This document shows positions 23,356-35,199 of a stretch of 64,000 nucleotides of DNA, piece after piece. Below the pieces are notes generated by a model. The model made no database searches and was not told where the DNA came from. It was given only the letters and a program-made list of their open reading frames with translations. A program made the position numbers and the translations under genes. How positions within the stretch are numbered: the first letter of the stretch is position 1; each line of letters opens with the position of its first letter. The stretch is from Gordionus sp. m RMFG-2023 (Eukaryota > Nematomorpha > Gordioida > Chordodea > Parachordodidae), in NCBI RefSeq assembly GCF_954871325.1, contig NC_088775.1, positions 27,505,561-27,569,560 of the forward strand. The letters are read 5' to 3'.

Positions 23356-24971
23356 CAGGGGTTCGAACTGAACTGAACCGAACAGCTAAACCGGAATGAA
23401 CCGTTATGATTTTCTGAACCGTAACCTTAACCGAACCGTAACCTTAACCGAACCTTATAAAGAAAATATAAAAAGAGTGAACCGAACCGTTATAAATATT
23501 TTGAACCGGTTTAAACCTGTTCAAAACGATTTTAAAAAATATTTAATATTTAATTTTAAATTATTAATCTAAATTTTAATTTTCCTTGGGGGAAGTTTTT
23601 AAATTGGTTCTTTTCAAATTAAATATTTTTATATTATCAACATTATATATCAATTAATACCAAGTTTATTGTTTTTTTTCTTTAAATACTTATTTTATTA
23701 GAGATTAGGCTAATTATCTGTTAATTAGATAAGATATCTTAAAATCACACATAATTATTCTTGGCTAAATTAACAAGTTTATATATATAAGTTATTAATA
23801 AGTTTTATAATAATACTTGCTAATAATTTAGGAAAAAATAAAATAAATCTACTATTAATAACTAACATCTAATAGAAATCAAGTACTTTTTACATTCATT
23901 TTTATATTATATGGTTTATTTTTTATCTCATTATAAAAACTTGGATCATTGAATTTAAATGACAATAAATAAAATGGTCAGCAATATTTTAATGATATGA
24001 TAATTTTTTATTTATAATCATTTTGAAATTCAGAATTCTAATATTCATTTATGTCATTATAAATTATTTATTATTAAAAAAATATTTTTAACATTTGAAG
24101 AAAGAGAGATCGCCAGAAAACATCTTTGTAAAACTTGGAACTTGATACAATGTCTAAATAATCAGAATATTGAAATTCTAAATACTATGCCTACGTGTTC
24201 GCATTCGAAAGATAATTTAGATGATGGAATTATTAAAGTCGCATAAAAGTCTTAATAAGAATAATTCTCAGGGCATAGAAAATTATAATAAATGTATAAT
24301 AATAGAATATATGATTTGGTCATTTGATAATATAGAGAGATTAGAAAGATACTAATCTTTTGAATTGTTGGGAAAATGTAAAGAATAGTATGTCAGAACT
24401 TTATAAGTTAGCTATAAATGTGCTAGCAGTTCCAGTTATGCAGGTATCTGTAGAAAGAGCATTTTTAGCCTTAAGTTTATACTCTCTGCGCAGGGAACTA
24501 AATTAAATCCTGAAATATTATAAAATATTTTAGTCATCCGTTCTAATTCTCTTTTTAAACATAAATAGTATACCTTTTATTATATTTATGTGTTATTTTA
24601 TTCATCATTGTATTTACTCATGTTTGTTTTTATCTTATTAATTTATGAAATAAAAAAAATTAATTTGTCTAATTTATATTTACTAAGTTTAATAAAAATA
24701 TCTATTAGATTATCATGGTTAAATTAAATAAGGAATTATAAAGTGAAAAGATTTTTCTCTAAAATTAATATATACATGGCTATGATTAATTTTTTTTTAA
24801 ATCAAATTTATAAAAACCGGAACAAACCGAAATGAACCGTTATAAATTATAAACCGAACCAAACCGATATGAATTTTTTTTAAAAAACCGAAATGGAACA
24901 AAACCTTTATAAAATTTTAAACTAAAAACCGGAACAAACCGAACCGTTATGCTTAACGGTTCGAAACCCTG
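23356..24971 (+). mobile_element. hAT with a perfect 8-bp TSD
   Basis: A 1616-bp element with TIRs caggggttcgaac / gttcgaaaccctg and an identical gtataaag on both sides (23348-23355, 24972-24979). Subterminal regions are filled with aaccgaaccgttat words in both orientations. At about 24390-24560 it encodes LAVPVMQVSVERAFLALSL followed by ILKYY, the hAT dimerisation signature SVERAFSAL with decay. The catalytic domain is missing, so it needs a transposase in trans. The exact TSD argues for a comparatively recent insertion. Confidence 0.92.
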
Positions 24972-24984
24972 GTATAAAGCCATG

Positions 24985-26010
24985 TTATGGCATCGTGTAC
25001 TAGATTATATCCAAGTTTCTTATTATCTGGGCTAGGAACTGAATTCGGCGTTTTTAATGTTATGTTTATTGGTGTATGATTTGATTTTTTCCAAAGATTT
25101 GAGTTTGAGATGATTCTTGGGTAGAAAATACCACTTATTGTTTGGCTGCAAATATTGATAAAGGATTAAAGTTGCCTATTTTCTGTTTTGTTTATTTCCC
25201 ATATATCCCCTCCATAGAGCAATATAGGAATTATTGTCGAGTTGAAGATCCGCAGTCTGATAAACCGAAATCTCTTTTGTTTTCCATTCTTTCATATACG
25301 TATAAAAAGCACCTCTCGCTTTTTGTATTCAAATATTCATTTCTTCTTTGCAATTACTTTTATTATCCAGTGTGACCTTTAAGTACTTTAATTTGTCTAC
25401 TATTTTAACTGCATTATCACCAACCGTAAGATTTTGGAGCGATGGCGCGTTTGGGGAAGGGAGAATAACTGTTTTGTTGAAGTTTATCGTTAGTCCAACT
25501 CTATGACTCAAGGTCTCTAATAGGTAGAGTAAATTTTTGGTCTCTTCTATATTTTTGTATTACAACGATGTCATCTGCATATGATATTTTTCTGAATTCA
25601 AAATGCATCGTTTTATTTGACTCTATATCTACTAGATCGGACGCATCCAGTGCTTTTTCGAACTTTATTTATTATGATATTGAACAGGAGTGGTGATAGA
25701 GTACAACCTTGTTTTACACCTTTTTTTATTCTGAAGGAAGGGGATTTTTTATCGTTGTTTTGAAGAATGGAGCCAGTTTGGAATAGTGGTTTTTTATGAT
25801 GAGCATTATGTTGGGTTCTATCCCACACTCTTACAGCATTTCCCATAAAGCCTCATGGTTAACATTTTCAAAAGCTCTACTAAAATCTACGAATATGAAG
25901 TAGGAGGGTATTTTATATTTGCAACATTTCAGCATGATTATTTTTAGGGGTAATATTGGCTCCAGTATATTTTTGTTTGGCCTGTACGCGCATATGTATT
26001 TGGGAAAAGA
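24985..26010 (-). mobile_element. LINE reverse-transcriptase remnant
   Basis: Minus strand. About 25990-25850 gives FIFVDFSRAFENVNHEALW, RT motif A. 25740-25660 gives FRIKKGVKQGCTLSPLLFNI, motif B. 25590-25560 gives ISYADDIVVIQ, the catalytic YADD box. 25511-25330 gives VGLTINFNKTVI, then VDKLKYLKVTLDNK, motifs D/E. The thumb-like tail (IQKARGAFYT) goes on to about 25200. The pieces lie in different frames, so this is a dead copy. It could be a later segment of the LINE family seen at 34365-35118, which stops where this one starts, but that is inference. Confidence 0.88.
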
Positions 26011-26100
26011 TGAGGTGTATATATGATTCTATTTCTCAAGAGGACCATGAAAATCTTTGAGACACATTGTGAGGGATACAGCTCGGTAAATCCGATATAG

Positions 26101-26468
26101 GTTCTAAAACGCTAAAACAAAAATCGCTAAAAATTGGGAATCTGGGTTATACCTCCTAGAAAATTCTTAAAGTAAATTTGAAATTAATATTAATAGATGC
26201 TAGTGGAGTAAACCCTTGCATTTTGATTAAAAATTTTAAAAAAATCGCTAAAATGGAGGAAATATCATCCAAAATCCCAGTTTTGGGTCAAATTGGGAAT
26301 TTGGATGATATTTCCTCCATTTTAGCGATTTTTTTAAATTTTCAATTTAAATGCAAGTGTTTACTCCACTAGCATCTATTAATTTAATTTCAAATTTACT
26401 TTTAAAATTTTCTAGGAGATATAACCCAGATTCCCAATTTTTAGCGATTTTTTGTTTTAGCGAAGAAC
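26101..26468. repeat. Near-perfect 368-bp palindrome (foldback MITE-like)
   Basis: Two arms of about 170 bp, inverted and roughly 93-95% matched by eye, around a short spacer near 26276-26292. The arms begin gttct-cgctaaaacaaaaa and include aatgctagtggagtaaac-like and atggaggaaatatcatcc blocks. No TSD was recognised. The two open frames inside it are mirror by-products of the inverted repeat. Confidence 0.9.
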
Positions 26469-26569
26469 GGGAACCGGCAATCCGGGTCCTTGATTTTAGA
26501 TATATGTTCCATTCCGCTGGAATATTTCCGCTCTTTATTGAAGAGGGCTAATAGGAAGGAAGATATTGT

Positions 26570-28400
26570 CATATTAAATAATGATTTAAAATGTAATTTA
26601 AATTGTTGATAAGAAAATTAAAGGATAAGATATGTGTTGGTTCATTCTTAGTCTAGTTTAATGAATAGGATATATTATGATGAATAATCCATTACAATTA
26701 ATATTTATATATTATAAATATGGCTGTGGTCAATTAATGTTGTAAAAATTTATACAAAATATTTGTGTGTTTGATATAGTGCTCATAAATTGAGTGATCA
26801 GAAAGGGAAATAATTTTGGTATCATACAAATAAAATTATAGTTACTAAGGTATTATAAGGGAACTCATTACAATTATTAGTCTTGTAAATTGAATTTTAA
26901 TCTTATTTTGAAGAGGTTGGTGGGTAAGTTAGTTTCATAAATAGAACTAAATTTGAAATAAAGTTTATAGGCGAGTTGGATTCTTAAAGTATATCAATTA
27001 ATGATTGAGAAATGATGTTGGGAGGATACTAATTAAGAATGATGGGATATATATGTATTAGTGAATTTTAACCTTATTTTGAAGAGGTTGGTGAGTAGGT
27101 TAGTTTCATAAATTGAATTACATTTAAAATAAATTTTAAAGTGAGTTGGATACATAAAATATATCAAATTATATGTTAATATTGGATTAATGGGAATTAA
27201 ACATATAAAATATTTAATTGTGATTGACAAATATATATTTGAGTTTAATTTGATTTAACATATAAAGTATTTAATTTTAAGTGATTATATGTGATATATA
27301 TTTGAATGTAAAATAAATGTTATCATTGTTGAAACATATGATATGATTATTTATTTTAAATGCTAGAGGTGATTCATTTTCCAATTAAAGAAATTTTTTG
27401 AATGTAAAGTTATAATTAAGATTTGAAATGATAATTTATAAAACATTTAAATTCAATTTTTTTTCCATTTTTATTAGATTTTACAATATTCCCTGTCCAA
27501 CAATTGTAATAATATTTCTGTCTTTATTTTATTTATTTTTTGGAAAAATTACAAATTTTTTTTTTGAAAATCTAAATATTCTCTTAATTATGTATAAGTA
27601 AGTAAATTTAGTTACATATCTATATAGTTTTAATAGTGATTATGCCATTAATTATGAATGCATAACAAAATTGTAGTTATATGTAATATATGTAGTTTTT
27701 ATCATAATTATGTCACCAAAATCATATTTTTTTATGTTTACCAATGTTCAATGATTATGTTAAAAATATTACATCTGATAATTTTTTTTAAATCAAAATT
27801 TTTTTTGAAACAAAATAACGTATATGTAAAGGAATTTTAGTTGGATGTAATGTAGATTTGATTGTTAATCTTTGATAAAGAAATCTATGTCATATATGTT
27901 TCATATAACTCCATATATGTTTCATTTAACCCCTGATGTGTTGGAAATAGAAAAATGGTGTAAATATGGGAGTATTCATGACCAAGAGCTATGACTCAAT
28001 GAAAAGGCCTGAAAAGATTATAAGAAAATGATATCAAATAACCTATGAGAAATGAAGCGAATTTTAGAAGATTATATGAAAAATGAAGAGTATTTTAGAA
28101 ATAAAATTATATTTTTCTTAAAGAATGTAACACGTGGTTTCTGCAGGGTGGGCGTGTTGTAGTTTTGTATTTTGTTATATATTTATATATATATATAATG
28201 TTATATATGAAATGTCAATCAAAAGTGATCTTTTGAAAATTAGTTTTTCTTAGTTGATAATTTTTTTATTTTTACAAATAATAAAGGGTTTTTTTAGGAA
28301 GCTTTGTCTTCCAGCCGATGTGATGTTTTATGATTATGATTGTAAGATTAATATAATTCATGGGAAATAAAGTTAATTATTATTATATATATATTCTTGT
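26570..28400. other. AT-rich, no gene; includes a two-copy ~130-bp repeat
   Basis: At about 26890-27000 and 27063-27180 a unit recurs (cttattttgaagaggttggtg, gttagtttcataaat, gagttggat, aaatatatcaa). The remainder has no coding or structural signal that I can defend. A tgatatatg-rich stretch near 27880-27930 is simple sequence. Confidence 0.5.
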
Positions 28401-28405
28401 GACAA

Positions 28406-29745
28406 TTTCTTTCAAAAATTAGATTGGGGAAGCTATTTTTTTAAAATTAGATGGGGTAGGACCGTTCTGACAACAAACCTGGTAAGCAATATATATATAT
28501 ATTTCAATAATTTCGAAATAATCAATAATTGTCAAAATATTCATGTTTTATATTTGTTTAAATTTTATAAAAGTTTAAAAATATTACATATGACAATTGT
28601 CAGTTTTCTACGGTGATATCTAAAAAAATTCAAAAAAAGTTAAATAACATTATCACAATTGTCACTTTTCTATGGTCCATCTTTATTGGAATTTTAATTT
28701 TACCTCTTAATAATATAAACTTTAACCTATTTGGCTCAAAAAAAATCAAAAAATTAAATAATAATAATTATAACAATTGTCAATTTTCCATCTTTATTGG
28801 AGTTTTAATTTAATTTCTTATAATATAAATTATAATCCATTATCGACAAAAAAATCAAAAGTTTAATAAATGATTACAATTGTCACTTTTCTATGATAAA
28901 TCTTTATTGGAATTCTAATTTTACATCTTAATAATATAAATTTTAACCTATTCTCGTCAAAAAAAATCAATTAAATAATAACGATTATGACAATTGTCAC
29001 TTTTCTATGGTACATCTTGATTGGAATTTATTTTTGTTAATAATATAAATTTTAACCTGTTTGCGTCAAATATCAAAAATGTTTAATAATAACTATATGA
29101 CAATTGTCCATTTCTATGGACATCTTTATTGGAATTTTAATTTTACATTTAATAATATAAATTTTAACCTATTATCGTCACAAAAAATCAAAAAAGTTAA
29201 ATAATAAACAATTATTATAATTGTCACTTATCTATGGTACATCTTTATTGAAATTTTAATTTCTTAATAATATAAACTTTTACCTATAAGCGATTCAAAA
29301 AATCCTAAAAGTAAAAAAATAGCGATTATGACAATTGTCACTTTTCTGTGTTACATTACATCTTCGTTGAAATTTTAACTTAACATTTTTTAACAATATA
29401 AATTTTTACCCATTTGTGACAAAAAAAGTTAAAAAAAATAACGATTAGGAAAATTGTCGCTTTTCTTTTTTTACATTATATCTTCATTGATATTTATTTT
29501 AATTTAACATGATATATACCCACCTTTTTTTTAAATATATATATATTTTTTTTTATAGTATCCATTTTAATATATATTTTTTAATCCTCTGTAAATTTTA
29601 TAATTTATTTTATAATATTTTTTTTAAAAATAATAAAAAAGTCGAATATCAAAAAAAAATTTAACATGCTCATTAACCCATTTACTTCAAAAAAAATATC
29701 ATAAAAATAATAATTTATTATAACATTTTAAAATATGAAGATCTT
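28406..29745 (+). repeat. Satellite-like block, copy 1: ~115-bp tandem units
   Basis: A leader (aaaattagattggggaagct, aggaccgttctgacaacaaacctgg) is followed by about nine tandem units with starts near 28591, 28656, 28771, 28878, 28990, 29100, 29217, 29331 and 29451. Consensus words are gacaattgtcacttttctatgg, tacatctttattggaatttt, taataatataaattttaacc and tcaaaaaa-gttaaataataacgatta. The block with leader and tail (aacatgctcattaaccca) recurs at 31915-34265. Confidence 0.85.
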
Positions 29746-31060
29746 AGATAAAAAATATTTTTAAATAAAATATCTGCTCATAATTTTTTAAAAATAAAAA
29801 ACAAATTTTATGATCTTCAAAGATCGAGATCAATGAAGATATTGCATTGTGTATGTGATAAATTAAATATAAGACAAAAATTTTTACCTTTATTCAAATT
29901 AGAATAATTTAATATAATTCTTTCTTATAAATAGCCAGAAAAATATTGCCTAAGCCATGAGATTTCGCCAGTAGATGTCAAAACCTTTGTTCCTTTTACA
30001 AGTAAAACCTTGAGGCTTGAGTAATATTATTCTGGATGAAATATTGAGTTAGCGTTCAAAATGAGCTGTTTAACAACACTAGTAAAGAGATTTTTTAAAG
30101 CTCAGACGATTTTAAACTTTATTAATATATTGATATTTTCTACCTCTCCTGCACTGCCTTGATGAAAGAAGAAAATGTTATTTACTCTTCGTTTATTTTA
30201 CTTTTTATTCCTTTCAAAAAAATAATTATTTTATTTATAATATAAATAAAACAATAAAATATTTTTATTTGTTTATTATAACTTTAAATAAAAATATTAT
30301 TCATACTTACTATCTATTATACATGTGCCATATATAAAAATTGCATTAAATCCTTAATTTTTGGTATTAGATTTACACGAAATTGTTTTTATTTAGTTAT
30401 TTTTAAAAATAATACTAAAGATTTTTTTCTTCTAAAAGTTATACTTCAAAATTTATAATTACCTCTTATTTGAAATTTTTTTTACTTTTTACTCCACTAT
30501 TTAATATAAAACTTGTATTTAAATTTCTATTTCTTTTAAAATACTTTTTTTTATAGTACTGTTTGTAACTTTTCCCTTTGTATTATATAGAAATTAACTA
30601 CATATTTTCCAAGATTTTAAGAGGCATTATTATTGTATTCTCCAAATAAAACCACTCTAAGCAAATATATTATTTTGAGCCGATTTTAAAAACGGCTAAC
30701 TCAATATTTTATCCAGATAATTATTATGTAAGCGTTAAGATTGTGGTCATAGATGGTACTTGAGTTTCCTTATATTAATTATGAATACCCCATTTATTAT
30801 AATCAAAAATATATTTAATATTTTTCTTTACTAAATTTAGACCTTTATGAAAATAGACATAAATCGAGCCGTTTAACAACATTATAATTATACGAAATAA
30901 TCAAAAACATGATTTAAAAAAAATATATTTACTCTTTATTGCAAAGGTGGGACTATGCAGATCTCAGTCATTTTAAAAATTTCAGTACTTAAAACAAGTA
31001 TATGTGTGTAAAGTAAAATTAATTTTGATTTTTTCAGTACTTAAAGAGTTTGGGTAAAGT
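29746..31060. other. AT-rich sequence with hAT MITE remnants
   Basis: No gene. 29930-30079 and 30672-30890 are diverged members of the tagtgttgttaaac MITE family (shared: gtttaacaacac, atattgagttagc, cggctaactcaatattttat). 30080-30190 resembles the middle of the foldback MITE at 39840 (tacctctcctgc, gccttgatgaaa). Confidence 0.5.
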
Positions 31061-31345
31061 CTTACATCCTATATATTTAACAATTTTATTTTGTGCTTCA
31101 ATTAATTGTCATTTTAAAATTAGTATCCCTTCATCTTGTAACAATTTCATTAAAATGATTTTATTTATTCAAATAAGACATGATATATATATATATAAAA
31201 TCAAAATCTAACGTTGTTTAATAAATTTTTATTAAGTTTGATTAATAAAATATCGTTCAAAGTAGATTTATCGAATCTGGTTCGTAAAGGTGTTACGATC
31301 AATCCTAGAGCACTGAACGATCTTTCAACCAACACTTGCTAACAA
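31060..31345 (-). mobile_element. hAT transposase C-terminal remnant
   Basis: Minus strand, about 31330-31185, encodes VERSFSALGLIVTPLRTRFD and then KSTLNDILLIKLNKNLLNN, a clear hAT dimerisation domain. It is the same family as 6525-6670. No ends defined. Confidence 0.8.
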
Positions 31346-31914
31346 TTAGCAGATAGAATTACTCACCAGAGGGTATATAAATCAGGATTTTGAAATTTTT
31401 AGATTGCCAATACTGCAAAATATTTTGAAAAAGGTGTTTGAAATTTGAGTAAAGGTTTAATAGACAGGGATGCATTTTTAAAGAAGTATGGGTTGATTTT
31501 AAAAAGGAGAGATACCTAAAAGAACATAAGATAATTATTACTACAGATTCATAATTACAAATGCATTTCGCGACTCGAGTTGGTAGAGTAAAATAAAAAA
31601 ATATACAATATTTCCACAATAAAAAAATGCTAGGTCGATTTATTTGAATGTTAAGTCTGGTTTATTTTTCAACAAAAAATCCTACCAAAAACTATGATAT
31701 TTGGACCCAACCAAGAATTTAACAATCCATAAATATATTTAAAAAATGACTTGTGACTTAAATTTTACATATGTCTTATTGCCCGGAGAATCTTGCTATT
31801 TTAGGTTTGTAAATAGTAAAAGCACGACTTTTATTTGATATTAAATAATGCTTAAATTATAAATATTTTGTAATTTAATAATAAAGCCATCAAAATTATC
31901 GAAACATGCTGAGC
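31346..31914. other. No gene recognised
   Basis: The longest frame (minus strand, 31619-31359) has no resemblance to a known family and no conserved composition, so I treat it as chance. Confidence 0.4.
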
Positions 31915-34265
31915 CAATATTATTTATTTCAAAAATTAGATTGGGGAAGCTAATTTTTTAAAATTAGATGGGGTAAGACCGTTCTGACAACAAACCTGGT
32001 AAACAATATATATATTTTTTCAATAATTTTGAAATAATAAATAATTGTCAAAATATCTATGTTTTATACTTGTTTAAATTTTACAAAAGTTTAAAAATAT
32101 TACATATGTATCAGTATTCTATGTGATATCTAAAAAAAATTTAAAAAAGTTAAATAATAACATTATGACAATTGTCACTTTTCTGTGGTCCATCTTTATT
32201 GGAATTTTAATTTTACATCTTAATAATATAAATTTTAACCTGTTTGCTTCAAAAAAAATCAAAACCGTTAAATAATAACGATTATGACAATTGTCACTTT
32301 TCTATGGTACATCTTGATTGGAATGATAATTTTACATCTTTATAATATAAATTTTAACCTATTTACGTCAAAAAAAAATCAAAAAAGTTAAACAATAACG
32401 ATTATGACAATTGTCACTTTTCTATGGTACATCTTGATTGGAATTTTAATTTTACTAATAATATAAATTTAAACCTATTAGTCAAAAAAAATCTAAAAAG
32501 TATAATAATAACGATTATGACAATTGTCACTTTTCTATGGTACATCTTTATTGGAATTCTAATTTAACATCTTAATAATATAAATTTTAACCTATTATCG
32601 TCAAAAAAATCAGAAAATTAAATAAAAACGATTATGAAAATTGTCACTTTTCTAAGGTATATATTTATTGAAATTTTAATTTTACATCTTAATAATATAA
32701 ATTTTAACCTATTTGAGACACAAAATATCAAAAAAGTTAAAAAAAATAGCGACTATCACAATTGACACTTTTCTGTATTACCTTACATAGAGAACTGCAG
32801 GGGCTGTCCGTAGCCCTAACCGGCCTGACCCGAGTCTCGGTTCGGACATTATAAAAATATTTTTCAGGCTGACCTGAAACACAACCCGACCCGAAAAAAA
32901 ATATTAATAAAATTTCAATCAGAATAACATGTCATTTCAAATATTATTTTATAGTTTACATAACAACCATATACCACACTATTTTATGTGATTATATTTT
33001 AATACATTGCATAGTTAACGATATTATTACATATTTTATTTTCATCATATTCTATCAAGTTAAACAAATTATATTTTACTTATCTATTCAATTAAATAGC
33101 CTCATAATTTCATATTAAAAAAGTTATTTCAATGGATGCCAAATTAAAAAATTGGTGAAGAGATTAAGAGCAATGAATATGGGGAAAATGCCAATTGCAA
33201 ATCTGAGGTCCTGAAAAAGTTTCATATATATTTGATGAAACTGCAATTTTTTATTAAATTATTTTAAGCAAAAATTAGCTAGAAAGGCATAAGGTATTTA
33301 CAATAGAGAGTAAAAATCAATTAGCAATTGATAGCCTTTACTTATTCCAAAAAACTCAAAAGTTGTGCCAAATTTAAAAAGAAAAAGTGTACAAAGGTGC
33401 TCACCATGTTTTGTGGACGTGATTTGAGATCATTTGATGCAATTCATGAGGAAGGCTTTATGTTGCCAATATTTTGCCAAAATTGGCTCAATATATGGAA
33501 ATATTGATGTTAAAAGCATCATTCCAAATCCCACGACAATTTCTAGAAATTTAATAGATACTGCTGATGGTATACGCATAAAATTATTTCCAAAATATAA
33601 CACATATATGAAAAAGGGTCGATGATAACAAATTGAAAATATGGTTAAAGTATTTATAATTTTTAGATTCGATTGTATTTTAACCTTTTTATAATTTTTT
33701 TTACAAATAATTAAATTCAACTTAATATATATCTTGATTAGATTATGGCCTTCAAATAAACTTTTATTTAAGATGGCAATGAATAAATACACATAATTTT
33801 TTTTTAGTTATTATAATATTCAAACTCAAATTTTAAAATTTTATTTGGGCTCGGGTCAGGTTGGACTAAAATAAGTGTGCTCGGGCTCAGTTCGGGCTCG
33901 GACAAAAAAGTTTTTAAATTCGGGCTCGGGCTGTGAAAAAATTACTTTGCAGACCTCTAACAATACATCTTCATTGAAATTAATTTATTGAAAATATATA
34001 TTTTTACACATTTGTGACAAAAAAAGTTAAAAAAATAATGATTAGAAAAATTGTCGCTTTTCTTTTTTACATTATATCTTCATAGAAATTATAATTTAAC
34101 ATCCCATCTGTGTCAAAAAAAAGTTATAAAATAACGATTATGAAAATTTTCGGTACATCTTTATTGAATTCTTATTTTAATCTAACATGCTATTAACCCA
34201 TCTACTTCAAAAAAAATTATCATAATAAAAATAATAATTTACTATAACATTTCAAAATAAGAAAA
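31915..34265 (+). repeat. Satellite-like block, copy 2, split by a hAT
   Basis: Same leader, units and tail as 28406-29745. Units start near 32166, 32285, 32405, 32519, 32638 and 32757, then resume after the insertion near 34050 and 34142. The hAT at 32788-33959 interrupts one unit. Confidence 0.85.
32788..33959 (+). mobile_element. hAT inserted in the satellite-like block
   Basis: A 1172-bp element with TIRs tagagaactgcag / ctgcagacctcta-like ends (tagagrrctgcar). Flanks are accttaca and acaataca, 8 bp with two mismatches. Subterminal GGCTCGGG/CCCGACCC words are GC-rich. About 33400-33625 encodes FCGRDLRSFDAIHEEGF then IIPNPTTISRNL, which match the start of the hAT RNase H-like domain (DxRPF..V..EGF ... 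IPxPTTxSR). Only this part survives, with at least one frame change. Confidence 0.85.
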
Positions 34266-34318
34266 TCTTCAAAGATCGTTGGTCAAAGTTTTTTAAAAAT
34301 AAATGATCTTTAAATTTT

Positions 34319-34364
34319 AAGATCTTGCTTAAAAATCTTCAAAGAAAGTCTTTTGTACAACTCT
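34319..34364. mobile_element. Terminus of a cagagttgtac-family hAT
   Basis: Matches the right end of the MITEs at 39840-40253 and 43497-43901 (aaaatcttcaaagaa, then cttttgtacaactctg). It abuts LINE sequence that is cut exactly here, so it marks the insertion edge of a larger element to the left. Confidence 0.7.
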
Positions 34365-35118
34365 GGACCCGGAGCTTTGTTTTTTCGTAGTTTCTTGATT
34401 ACATTTGATATCACATTCATAGAGAAACCATAAGGGGGTGGGGCGATGTTTGTGTTTATGTTTGTTAATAAAGTTGCTTTCCATGACCGTCATAAAATAA
34501 TCAAGCCATAATGCCATTTGTTCATCCTAGTCAATAATTACTTTTCCGTTTCCTAAAACTATAAAGTGGAATTTCTTAAAACTGCAAGGTTTACACAAAT
34601 ATTTTAATTTTTTATAGGCGTCTTAGATACTGTTCTCTTTCATAACTTTGTCAATATCGAAGGTTTTTTTCGCTATGTAAATCTGTCTATCACAACGTAG
34701 TAATTTCTGTATGTTCTTCCATGAGTCGCTATTCGAACCATAATCCATTCTCAGTTGATTGATGTTTTTTTAAAGTCTAACGGGACATTCATTCTTTCCT
34801 TGAAAAAGGACTTACATTCGGTAAACTATCATATGATTTAACGATCTTTAAATAGTTTCCAGCATTCTTTTACGTTTCAGTGCATGGTTAAATTTAAAAA
34901 GTTAGCTATTTTCCAATTTAATGCTTGATCAAAAAGTATCTTTCGGAGTTTGTAATTAACTGAGTTTCTGTGGCAAAAGAAAGTGTTTTCGATTTTGAAG
35001 TTCTTGTTTCTGCAGAAATCGAAAAGTTTCTTGCTATATTGGCTATTAGGTTGTTGTATGTTAGCATACCCGATGATATTACTGCTACCATATTCTGCTT
35101 CTTTAACAATTTTCATAT
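34365..35118 (-). mobile_element. LINE fragment: endonuclease end to RT start
   Basis: Minus strand. 35050-34960 encodes KLFDFCRNKNFKIENTFF, the endonuclease segment found before the last catalytic His in RTE/jockey-like LINEs. The linker follows, and 34430-34365 encodes MNVISNVIKKLRKNKAPGPE, the classic entry into the RT domain (KxxKAPGPD). Frames shift several times. The copy ends abruptly at the hAT terminus at 34364. Confidence 0.8.
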
Positions 35119-35199
35119 TTGGATAGAATTATTATATTAGGTAGAGAGTGAATCGTATTTATCATTTCTATGAAGCCTGATCTTTCATTATTAGGTGGG

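Noticed and set aside
26178-26551. Two 64-66-codon plus-strand frames
   Set aside because: They are the mirrored arms of the palindrome at 26101-26468; they have no family match.
28591-29480. Regularly spaced repeats as a possible CRISPR array
   Set aside because: Whole ~115-bp units are similar, with no short repeat/unique spacer pattern, in an intron-bearing eukaryotic sequence.
33430-33792. 120-codon minus-strand frame
   Set aside because: It is antisense to the hAT transposase remnant at 33400-33625, which has clear motifs.
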